From Candidatus Latescibacterota bacterium (GTDB lineage Bacteria; Krumholzibacteriota; Krumholzibacteriia; WVZY01; JAKEHA01), in NCBI GenBank assembly GCA_022615275.1, contig JAKEHA010000255.1:1-16447 (forward strand): DNA of 16,447 nt, written 5' to 3'. Below are positions 1 through 6,031 of the stretch, in pieces. The notes beneath the pieces were generated by a model. It searched no databases and was not told where the DNA came from. It saw only the letters and a program-made list of their open reading frames with translations. Made by a program: the position numbers and the translations under genes. Within the stretch, counting starts at the first letter, position 1, and each line of letters begins with the position of its first letter.

Positions 1-1
1 A

Positions 2-892
2 GACGGCTCGAGCATCGAGGTGCCTCCCGGCTCCGACGTCGACGTGAACTTCTACCCGTACGGGGTCGAAGCGCGCGCGGTCGATCCGTTCTATTCGTCG
101 GCGTGGAACGACTATTGGTGGTACGACCCGATCTATTGGACCTGGCCCTACTATCCGTACTACGGACCCGGGTGGTCCTTCTCGATCGGCTGGGGCTGGG
201 GTTGGGGTTGGGGGGGCGGCTACTACTGCTCGGGTTGGTACGCGCCGTACAACTGCGGTTACTACGACGGTTATTACTATCCCCCCGGCTCGTACACCTA
301 CCCGGAGAAGTTCAAGGCCAAATACAAGTCCGCGTCGGCGTCCACGCTGACCGAAACGCGGGCGGTGGCCGCGAAGCGCGACGGCTCGCTGCGCATCGCG
401 TCGAAGAACGTCCAAGAGTCGCTCTCGCGCCCCGCGCAGTCCTCGATGCGCTCGAAGACGGGTTCGCTCGCACGCACGACCTACGGGTCGGGTAAGAGCC
501 GCGGAGCCATCGACGCCGCACCGCGCGTGAAAACCTCCATCGGCGGCCGGAGCTCGGGCATCAAGTCCACCCCGCGCGGAGCAACGCGCGGGAGTGCCAC
601 GCCGCCTCGCGTCCGCTCGACCGGCTCCACCCCTCGCAAGAGCGTGGCCGGTGTGCCGCGCGGCGGGGGCGGATACAAGTCGCGCGGTGTCGCACCCGGC
701 ACCCGGGGTTCGTCTCGCTCCAGCGGGGCGAGAATGGGATCGTCGCCGCAGTCACCCCGCGCGAAGTCGACGCCGTCGCGGTCCTACAGCGCCCCGTCGT
801 CGCGCGGCGGATCGTCGTTCAAGGGCAGCGCACCACGCTCGGCGCCCAGCAGCGGCGCGCGCGGAGCCTCCCGCGGTGGCAAGGGTCGATAG
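2..892 (+). CDS. Trp/Tyr/Gly-rich protein with basic Ser/Arg/Gly tail, 5'-partial
   Basis: The frame is open from base 2, so the gene probably begins outside the window. A GTG at 20 could act as a start, but no ribosome binding site supports it. The visible 296 residues have three parts. First is a short stretch (DGSSIEVPPGSDVDVNF) that could end a FecR-like beta domain. Next is a segment of about 75 residues extremely rich in Trp, Tyr and Gly, with a WGWGWGWGGG run and two cysteines. Last is a tail of about 190 residues rich in Ser, Arg, Gly, Ala and Pro with almost no acidic residues, probably disordered and strongly basic. W/Y-rich segments after FecR or DUF6600 domains occur in secreted proteins of uncultivated bacteria, so an envelope location is likely but inferred. 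The family is not recognised. The stop TAG at 890-892 is followed by a strong terminator. Confidence 0.7.
   Translation, partial: DGSSIEVPPGSDVDVNFYPYGVEARAVDPFYSSAWNDYWWYDPIYWTWPYYPYYGPGWSFSIGWGWGWGWGGGYYCSGWYAPYNCGYYDGYYYPPGSYTYPEKFKAKYKSASASTLTETRAVAAKRDGSLRIASKNVQESLSRPAQSSMRSKTGSLARTTYGSGKSRGAIDAAPRVKTSIGGRSSGIKSTPRGATRGSATPPRVRSTGSTPRKSVAGVPRGGGGYKSRGVAPGTRGSSRSSGARMGSSPQSPRAKSTPSRSYSAPSSRGGSSFKGSAPRSAPSSGARGASRGGKGR
192..216 (+). other. Potential G-quadruplex tract inside the W/Y-rich gene
   Basis: Four G-runs of 4, 4, 4 and 7 bases (192-195, 198-201, 204-207, 210-216) are separated by two-base loops CT, TT and TT. This meets the usual G-quadruplex rule and resembles TTGGGG telomere repeats. 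It encodes alternating Trp-Gly, so protein composition alone may explain it. Confidence 0.6.
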
Positions 893-923
893 CAGCGTTC
901 ACAGCCGCCTCGATGGAACAAGA

Positions 924-951
924 GAAGGCCTCCCGAGATCGGGAGGCCTTC
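924..951. terminator. Bidirectional intrinsic terminator
   Basis: A perfect 13-bp inverted repeat (GAAGGCCTCCCGA at 924-936, its complement at 939-951) has a minimal two-base centre. On the + strand it is followed by TTCGTTT; on the - strand the T-rich stretch is CTTGTT. It lies between two convergent genes ending at 892 and 996, so it can serve both. Confidence 0.85.
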
Positions 952-995
952 TTCGTTTCCAGCCAGGACGTGTCGATCGGCGACGCGCCGGACTC

Positions 996-1787
996 TTACA
1001 GTGCCTTGTAGCTCTTGACGTCGAGGTACTTGACCCCGTCGACCTTCTTCACCATGGTCGCGATCTCGACGTTCTTGGCCGCCTTGTCGTTGCGCAGGTT
1101 CGCCACGCGGTCGCTGTTCCAAAGCGGGTAGACCTTGCCATCCGCGGTCTTGAACATCGGGGCGCACTCCGCGGTCGCGCCGATGCCGCAGTGCCCGCAC
1201 TCGTAGGTGCCGGTCAGCACGAGCCGCTTGCTCTCGCGATACGGCACTTCGTCCACGGCCGCGGCCGCCGTCTTGGTCGACCTCTCGCACGAGCCCGAGG
1301 TACCGGCGGTCTTGGCCGCCGCCGACTTGTCGCACGAACCGCCCGCGCCCGCCGTCTTGACCGCCGCCGACTTGTCACACGCACCCGCCGCCGTCGCGGC
1401 CGCCGCCGACTTCGATTCGCAGCAGCTGCCGCCGCCCGCGGTCACCGTCGAGCCGCTCACACCGGCCGCGAAGGCGGCCGTGTTCAACGCCGGCGATGCA
1501 CCCGGCGCGACCACCGCCGACTTGATCATCGACTTGTGCACGTTGCCAGCCGTCGTCGCCTTGGCGCCGCTCTGGGCGCAACAGGATGACGACGCCGTCT
1601 TGACCGAAGCGGTCGTGGCCGACGCCTTCGTGGCGTCCTTGGAGCAATCCGACGACGAAGTCGTCGCCGCCGCCGTCTTGGTCGTCTTGTCACACGCGAA
1701 CGCCAGTCCGGCATCGCCGGCTCCGACGAACGCCGCCGCCAAACCAAACGCGGCTACGGTTCCGATCGTCATGATCTTCCGTGTCAT
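996..1787 (-). CDS. Secreted Ala/Lys/Cys-rich repeat protein with C-terminal CxxC-C domain
   Basis: 263 residues. The start at 1787 is chosen because AGGAGG lies about 8 bases upstream; an in-frame ATG at 1844 lacks a site. Residues 1-31 form a signal peptide (hydrophobic 9-31, A-F-A before Cys32). Residues 32-180 are low-complexity Ala, Lys, Thr, Ser and Gly with nine cysteines: Cys32, 48, 69, 70, 122, 123, 137, 152 and 167. Residues 137-177 contain a 15-residue repeat beginning CDKSAA. Residues 188-263 look folded: a CGHC pair (Cys197, Cys200), Cys208, then FKTADGKVYPL. That part recalls small planctomycete-type secreted domains such as DUF6370, a tentative match. Paired cysteines suggest metal or thiol chemistry outside the cytoplasm, but function is unknown. 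The gene follows the MBL-fold gene on the same strand across a 127-base gap with a candidate promoter of its own. Confidence 0.85.
   Translation of the reverse strand: MTRKIMTIGTVAAFGLAAAFVGAGDAGLAFACDKTTKTAAATTSSSDCSKDATKASATTASVKTASSSCCAQSGAKATTAGNVHKSMIKSAVVAPGASPALNTAAFAAGVSGSTVTAGGGSCCESKSAAAATAAGACDKSAAVKTAGAGGSCDKSAAAKTAGTSGSCERSTKTAAAAVDEVPYRESKRLVLTGTYECGHCGIGATAECAPMFKTADGKVYPLWNSDRVANLRNDKAAKNVEIATMVKKVDGVKYLDVKSYKAL
1257..1379 (-). repeat. 45-bp tandem coding repeat (two full copies and a partial third)
   Basis: Codons for residues 137-151 (1335-1379) and 152-166 (1290-1334) encode near-identical 15-residue units starting CDKSAA and ending GGS or SGS. A partial third unit starting CERS covers 1257-1289. 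Each unit carries one cysteine at its first position. Confidence 0.75.
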
Positions 1788-1843
1788 TTCCAACGCCTCC
1801 TGAAGGTGGTCGATTCGGGGTGAACCCGGTTGCGGGCCACCCA

Positions 1844-1872
1844 ATGATCAACGATAGCGGGGCGGCCGTCAA
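1844..1872 (-). promoter_or_regulatory. Candidate sigma70-type promoter of the Cys-rich gene, -35 within an inverted repeat
   Basis: On the - strand, TTGACG (1872-1867) and GATCAT (1849-1844) are spaced by 17 bases. The -35 box overlaps the centre of the inverted repeat CGGCCG-N5-CGGCCG (1863-1879), which could be an operator or simply a hairpin. Box matches are 5/6 and 4/6. Confidence 0.35.
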
Positions 1873-1914
1873 GCGGCCGGGTGCAACTTTTACACCGGCC
1901 CTGGCCGCGGGTTC

Positions 1915-2757
1915 TCACAAAATGCGGACGGCCTCTCCGGCCGAAAAACGCTTCCCGTCCCGAACCACCCGGCAGGCCTCCACGTGGGCGTCGTGCTCGA
2001 AGCACAGCAACCACTTGCCTGCCTCGGCCCGCTCCAGCAAGGCCGCCTTTTCCTCCATGGAGGTAACGGGATAGAGGTCGTAGCTCATCACGTAGGGCGT
2101 GGGAATATGATGATGGGTCGGAAACAGGTCGCCGCAAAAGAAGAGTGATCCATCCCCGCCGCCGATCACGGGGAGCTGCTGCCCGGGCGTATGCCCGTCG
2201 AAGACCAACAGGTCGAACCCGGGTGCGAGCGACCACGGTCCGTCGTAGAGCCGAAGCACCTTCTCGCGCTCCAAGACGCGGATGCGGTCCTCATAGTAGC
2301 TCGCGCGATCCCGCGCGTTGGGGGCGAACGCATGGCGCCACTGGCTCGACTGCAGGTGATGCACCGCGCGCGGGAAGACCAACCGCCAGTCATCCCCGTC
2401 GCGCTCGACGATGCCGGCGCCGTGGTCGAAGTGCAGGTGCGTGAGGAGAACGTCGGTGACGTCGGCGGGCTCGACCCCGAGCGCGCGAATCGCATCGCTC
2501 ACGTGCTCCGTGTCCTCGAACGCGTAGATCTGCCGGTTCTTCTCGCTGTGGCCGCCCCCCGCGCCCACGTCGACCACGACCGTCCTGCCCTGACCCTCGA
2601 CGAGCAGGATCCGCATCACCATGGGAACGCGGTTGAACGAATCGGGCGGGAGCAGGCGCTCCCACATGGTCTTCGGCACGACGCCGAACATCGCGCCGCC
2701 GTCCAAACCGAATCGCCCCGCGATGCACGTGCGAACGTTCCACTCGCCGAAACGCAT
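1915..2757 (-). CDS. MBL-fold metallo-hydrolase
   Basis: 280 residues, a typical length for a soluble single-domain metallo-beta-lactamase-fold hydrolase. The metal-binding motif is THLHFDHG (His107, His109, Asp111, His112). Further likely ligands are His189 in GHTPGQ, Asp210 in FCGDLFPT and His255 in FEHD, so the dinuclear site looks complete. The N-terminal LDGGAMFGVVPK signature is typical of a broad group that includes lactonase-like enzymes, but the substrate cannot be read from sequence. There is no signal peptide, so it is probably cytosolic. There is no Shine-Dalgarno sequence before the ATG; instead a -10-like TATAGT ends seven bases before it, suggesting a leaderless message. The gene lies 46 bases after the YbjQ-type gene on the same strand. 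Confidence 0.93.
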   Translation of the reverse strand: MRFGEWNVRTCIAGRFGLDGGAMFGVVPKTMWERLLPPDSFNRVPMVMRILLVEGQGRTVVVDVGAGGGHSEKNRQIYAFEDTEHVSDAIRALGVEPADVTDVLLTHLHFDHGAGIVERDGDDWRLVFPRAVHHLQSSQWRHAFAPNARDRASYYEDRIRVLEREKVLRLYDGPWSLAPGFDLLVFDGHTPGQQLPVIGGGDGSLFFCGDLFPTHHHIPTPYVMSYDLYPVTSMEEKAALLERAEAGKWLLCFEHDAHVEACRVVRDGKRFSAGEAVRIL

Positions 2758-2763
2758 GCGCGC

Positions 2764-2793
2764 ACTATATCACGGCGCGCAAACGGCCGGCAA
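2764..2793 (-). promoter_or_regulatory. Candidate promoter giving a leaderless MBL-hydrolase message
   Basis: On the - strand, TATAGT (2769-2764; 5/6 of the -10 consensus) is followed by GCGCGC and then the ATG at 2757. The expected first transcribed base is therefore the A of the start codon. A weak -35, TTGCCG (2793-2788), is 18 bases upstream. Confidence 0.5.
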
Positions 2794-2799
2794 ACCGGC
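2786..2799 (-). terminator. Weak hairpin after the sigma operon
   Basis: Five-base arms GCCGG and CCGGC flank a TTTG loop on the - strand, just after the stop codon at 2804 and followed by CGTTTGCG. There is no real T-run, and it overlaps the candidate -35 of the next gene, so its role as a terminator is doubtful. Confidence 0.25.
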
Positions 2800-2803
2800 G
2801 CGA

Positions 2804-3124
2804 TCAGGTGCGGTCGATTTGTACCGCGGTGCCGTAGACGAGCAGCTCGGACGCACCCTCGGAGATGTCGGTCGAGGAGAAGCGCATGCCCAGGATCGCG
2901 TTGGCGCCGGCCCGCGTCGCCTCTTCGCGCATGCGATCGAGCGCCTGCTCGCGTGCCTCCGCGAGCAGTTTCGTGTACTCGCGGATCTCGCCACCGGTGA
3001 GGTTCTTGAAGAAAGCGAGGATGTCCTGGCCCAAATGCCGCGCGCGCACCGAGCTTCCCTGCACCAAGCCGAGCACTTTGGTGACGCGGTAGCCCGGCAC
3101 CCCGTCGGTGGTCACGACGATCAT
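2804..3124 (-). CDS. YbjQ-family (UPF0145) protein
   Basis: 106 residues, the normal size for the YbjQ/UPF0145 family, which is sometimes called heavy-metal-binding. Family hallmarks run along the whole chain: TTDGVPGYRV near the start, then LGLVQGSSVRARH, GGEIREYTKLLAEAR, GANAILGMRFS and a final YGTAV. The family forms pentameric rings of unknown biochemical role. The start is fixed by AAGGAGG upstream and by an ATGA overlap with the anti-sigma gene (its TGA at 3123-3121 overlaps the ATG at 3124), which implies translational coupling. The frame stays open upstream to 3550, but that part is the shadow of the anti-sigma gene. Coupling to an ECF sigma operon suggests a link to envelope or metal stress (inference). 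Confidence 0.93.
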   Translation of the reverse strand: MIVVTTDGVPGYRVTKVLGLVQGSSVRARHLGQDILAFFKNLTGGEIREYTKLLAEAREQALDRMREEATRAGANAILGMRFSSTDISEGASELLVYGTAVQIDRT

Positions 3125-3561
3125 CGCTCGACCTCCTTGTAGGGATCGTTCTTGTGCTCGTGGTAGCGCTCGCGCGCGACCGAAATGAAGATGACGATCA
3201 GGCCGACCAGAATCAGCGTCACGCTGATACCTTCGTACGTGAGCAGCTCCGGCGATCTGACGGCACGAACGAAGGCGTACCCCAGCACCGCCAGAATGCC
3301 GGCGACGAGCAGTACGAAGCCGACACGGCGTTCGCTGCGGCGGTAGACGCTCTCCCAATAGCCCTTCCAGAATTCGTCGTCGGGGGCGCGCAGCTTGAGC
3401 TCGTCGGTCATGCGCACGACCCGTCCGAGGGCCGCGAGCTCGCGACGGCATTCGTCGCACTCGCGCACGTGTGCCTGGTAGTGTCCGGCCTCCTGCGCGT
3501 CGAGCTCGCCGTCGAGCCAGCGCATGCCGTCGGTCTGGTAGCGCGTGCACGCCGGGGTCAA
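3121..3561 (-). CDS. Zinc-finger anti-sigma factor, membrane protein
   Basis: 146 residues. Residues 1-45 form a ZAS-type anti-sigma domain: WLDGEL followed by His31-x3-Cys35-x2-Cys38 (HVRECDEC), the zinc signature that holds the cognate ECF sigma factor. Two hydrophobic segments follow (about 80-98 and 112-129), then a charged C-terminal tail. The loop between the membrane segments is only about a dozen residues, so there is no periplasmic sensor domain. The start is a TTG at 3561 with GGAGGAGG just upstream, overlapping the sigma gene's TGA (TTGA). A later ATG (Met13, within GMRWLDGEL) is possible, but it would drop Cys5 and has no comparable site. It is expected to sequester the sigma factor encoded immediately upstream at the inner membrane. 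Confidence 0.9.
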   Translation of the reverse strand: MTPACTRYQTDGMRWLDGELDAQEAGHYQAHVRECDECRRELAALGRVVRMTDELKLRAPDDEFWKGYWESVYRRSERRVGFVLLVAGILAVLGYAFVRAVRSPELLTYEGISVTLILVGLIVIFISVARERYHEHKNDPYKEVER

Positions 3562-4175
3562 AACGCCTCCTCCTTCATCGGGCTTCCGCCCTCGATTTCT
3601 TCGACCAGGGCGCGCAGGGCCTGCCGCGCGTAGAACAGGCGCGACATCACGGTCCCGATCGGGATCTCCAGTATCTCGGCGATCTCTTTGTACGAATGGT
3701 CCTTGAAATTCTTCAGCACGATGATCTCCCGATGGTCGTCCGACAGGCGCGCGACCGCCGCGCGCACGATGCGACGGCGCTCGTCGCTCTCCAGGTCCTC
3801 GAGCGCCGTCGGCCGCGGCGACGCGATCTCACGGTGGGCGTTCTCGTCGTCGATCGAGACCTCGACGCGCCCGCGGCGCAGAAAATTGAGACAATGGTTG
3901 CGCAGCACGCGGTACAGCCACGGATAGAAGGGGCGTTCTTCGTCGAAGCGAGCGCGGGCCTGGTAGACCTTGACGAACGCCTCCTGGGATAGATCGCGGG
4001 CGTCCTCGGCGTTGCCCACGTATCCGTAGGCGACCAGGTAGGCGTCCGTCATGTAGCGGCGGACGAGTGCCTCGTATGCGCGCTTGTCGCCGCGCTTCCA
4101 CCCGCGAATGATCTCGCGTTCGTTATCGAGGTTCAACGGGAGCTCCGGCAAAGCCGGCCCGGCCGCGGCGCTCAT
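3558..4175 (-). CDS. ECF-family RNA polymerase sigma factor
   Basis: 205 residues from the ATG at 4175, which has a GGAAG-like site a few bases upstream. The open frame extends further, but that part is unlikely to be coding. Region 2 spans about 30-101, with NAEDARDLSQEAFVKVYQ and the FYPWLYRVLRNHCLNFLRR stretch that melts and reads the -10 region. A variable linker covers about 102-142. Region 4 spans about 143-190 (LSDDHREIIVLKNF, then the helix-turn-helix YKEIAEILEIPIGTVMSRL), which reads the -35. Size and architecture fit the SigE/RpoE-like ECF group. It is followed by its probable anti-sigma factor with overlapping stop and start codons. Its regulon cannot be read here; no clear ECF-type (GGAAC) autopromoter is seen upstream. 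Confidence 0.95.
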   Translation of the reverse strand: MSAAAGPALPELPLNLDNEREIIRGWKRGDKRAYEALVRRYMTDAYLVAYGYVGNAEDARDLSQEAFVKVYQARARFDEERPFYPWLYRVLRNHCLNFLRRGRVEVSIDDENAHREIASPRPTALEDLESDERRRIVRAAVARLSDDHREIIVLKNFKDHSYKEIAEILEIPIGTVMSRLFYARQALRALVEEIEGGSPMKEEAF

Positions 4176-4239
4176 GCTGGCTTCCACGCGCTCGGTTACA
4201 CGCGCGGCCCCGGGCAAATTCGGCGTGATCTTGGACGGG

Positions 4240-4269
4240 ATTCTACGACCGGCCGAAACCCATTGCCAC
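4240..4269 (-). promoter_or_regulatory. Candidate sigma70-type promoter of the sigma operon
   Basis: On the - strand, GTGGCA (4269-4264) and TAGAAT (4245-4240) are spaced by 18 bases, about 65 bases before the start codon. The -10 matches 5/6, the -35 4/6. It lies in the 212-base divergent gap (4176-4387) shared with the peptidase gene. I see no convincing promoter for the peptidase in the same gap. Confidence 0.35.
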
Positions 4270-4387
4270 GAAAACAATTGGCATTTTTGTTCTGGCGCCC
4301 CGTCACTGGACTGGGCTATCGTGTCCCGGCCGACCCCCAGCGCGCCCTCCAGGTGCGCGGTTCCCATTCGAACCCCAGGAAGCGCCC

Positions 4388-5989
4388 ATGACGACCGCCG
4401 TCCGCTCGTTCCTCGACGCCCATGTCGCGCGCATCGAACCGCTCTCGCGCGAGGTCAACCTCGCGTACTGGAGGGCTACCATCTCCGGGGAGCCCACGGA
4501 CTTCGAGCGCTACGCCCGACTGGAGGTGGAACTGCAAAAGGTCTACACCAACGCGCGCGAGTTCGAAGACGTGAAAGCGTGGCTCGGCGCCGAAACCGAG
4601 GATGGACTGGAGCGACGCCAACTCGACCTCCTCTACCGGACCTACCTCCGCAACCAGATCGACCCCGCGCACATCGAAGAGATGACGCGCCTGTCGAGCA
4701 AGATCGTGCAGTCGTTCGGCACCTACCGCGCGCACGTCGACGGGCGCTCGCTCACGGGCAACGACGTGCGCAATGCACTGAAGCAGAGTACCGACCCGGC
4801 CTATCGAAACCGCGTGTGGGAGGGGGACAAGGCCGTGGGCCGCGAGGTCCGGGACGAGCTGCTGCGCCTGGTTCGGCTGCGCAACGAGGTCGCGCGCTCG
4901 CTCGGTTTCGCCGACTACTACGTCATGTCGCTCGAGTTGTCCGAGCAGGGGGCGGACGACTTGGCCGCGCTCTTCGACAAGCTCGACCTCGCGACGCGCG
5001 AGCCCTTCGGGCGCGCCAAGGCGGACATCGACGCCGCTCTCGCGCGACGCTACGGGATCGCGGCGCGCGACCTGCGCCCCTGGCATTACGAGGACCCGTT
5101 CTTCCAGGAAACCCCGCGCGTCTTCGAGGTCGATTTCGATCGCTACTATCGCCATCGCGACGTCGTGGACACGGCGCAGCGGTTCTTCGAGGGCATCGGC
5201 CTCGAGGTGCGCGACATCATCGAGCACAGCGACCTGTACGAGAAACCCGGCAAGGAGCAGCACGCGTACTGCCTCGACATCGATCGCCGCGGCGACGTCC
5301 GGGTGCTCGCCAACGTCCAACACGACGAGAACTGGGCCGGCACCATGCTGCACGAGCTCGGGCACGCGGTCTACGACCGCTACATCGACGCCGGCCTTCC
5401 CTTCCTGCTGCGCGAACACGCGCACGTCTTTGCCACGGAAGCGATCGCGATGCTCTTCGGTCGGCTCTCGAAGGACGCGGACTGGATCGGGAGGATGATT
5501 GGAGTGCCGTCACCCGAGCGCGAGAAGCTCGCCCGCGAATCGGAGCGAAACGCACGTCTCTCGCAGTTGATCTTCGCGCGCTGGTGCCAGGTGATGGTTC
5601 GCTTCGAGCGCGCGCTGTACGCCAACCCGGACGGCGATTTGAACGCGTTGTGGTGGGAACTGGTCGAGCGCTACCAGGCCGTGCCGCGCCCGGACGGACG
5701 CGACCAACCGGATTGGGCCGCGAAGATCCACATCGTCTCGGCGCCGGTCTACTACCACAACTACATGCTGGGCGAGTTGTTCGCGTCGCAGCTCGACCAC
5801 GCCATCCAAAAAGGGGTCTTGCACGCGAGCAACGGCCGCGCGACCTTCGTGGGACAGCGGTCGGTCGGAGAATTCTTGCGCGAGAATGTTTTCGCGGCCG
5901 GAAAGCGCTGGCGCTGGGACGAGCTGGTGTCGCGCGCAACCGGCGAGCCGCTCAACCCCCAACGCTTCGTCGCACAGTATGTACGTTGA
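4388..5989 (+). CDS. M2/M3-type (ACE-like) zinc metallopeptidase
   Basis: 533 residues with no signal peptide, so probably cytosolic. The gluzincin motif is HELGH (His322, Glu323, His326). It is followed 25 residues later by Glu351 in ATEAIAMLFGRL, the expected third zinc ligand. The surrounding order, with LREHAHVFATEAIA after HELGHAVYDRYID, mirrors angiotensin-converting-enzyme-type M2 peptidases and the wider M3 clan. The all-helical N-terminal half contains NLAYWRATISG and RNQIDPAHIEEMTRL, as seen in bacterial homologues annotated as M2 or M3. Expected activity is release of dipeptides or cleavage of short peptides in the cytoplasm. The start ATG has CAGGAAG six bases upstream. It is transcribed alone, divergent from the sigma operon and convergent with fbp. 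Confidence 0.92.
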   Translation: MTTAVRSFLDAHVARIEPLSREVNLAYWRATISGEPTDFERYARLEVELQKVYTNAREFEDVKAWLGAETEDGLERRQLDLLYRTYLRNQIDPAHIEEMTRLSSKIVQSFGTYRAHVDGRSLTGNDVRNALKQSTDPAYRNRVWEGDKAVGREVRDELLRLVRLRNEVARSLGFADYYVMSLELSEQGADDLAALFDKLDLATREPFGRAKADIDAALARRYGIAARDLRPWHYEDPFFQETPRVFEVDFDRYYRHRDVVDTAQRFFEGIGLEVRDIIEHSDLYEKPGKEQHAYCLDIDRRGDVRVLANVQHDENWAGTMLHELGHAVYDRYIDAGLPFLLREHAHVFATEAIAMLFGRLSKDADWIGRMIGVPSPEREKLARESERNARLSQLIFARWCQVMVRFERALYANPDGDLNALWWELVERYQAVPRPDGRDQPDWAAKIHIVSAPVYYHNYMLGELFASQLDHAIQKGVLHASNGRATFVGQRSVGEFLRENVFAAGKRWRWDELVSRATGEPLNPQRFVAQYVR

Positions 5990-5990
5990 G

Positions 5991-6030
5991 TCGCGGAGGG
6001 AGCCCTCAGCGCTCGGCTCCCGCCTCGCGA
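5991..6030. terminator. Imperfect hairpin filling the gap between convergent genes
   Basis: The 42-base gap between the peptidase and fbp stops is almost entirely an inverted repeat: TCGCG...GGGAGCC, then GGCTCCC...TCGCGA. The arms contain a few unpaired bases and no T-run follows on either strand, so termination for both genes is plausible but not certain. Confidence 0.5.
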
Positions 6031-6031
6031 A

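Noticed and set aside
594..1803. Long + strand frames (594-1589 and 1207-1803) opposite the Cys-rich gene
   Set aside because: The Cys-rich gene has a signal peptide, a ribosome site and a folded-looking C-terminus. The antisense frames are open because Ala/Lys/Thr repeats have no stops in reverse, and the first runs through the strong terminator at 924-951.
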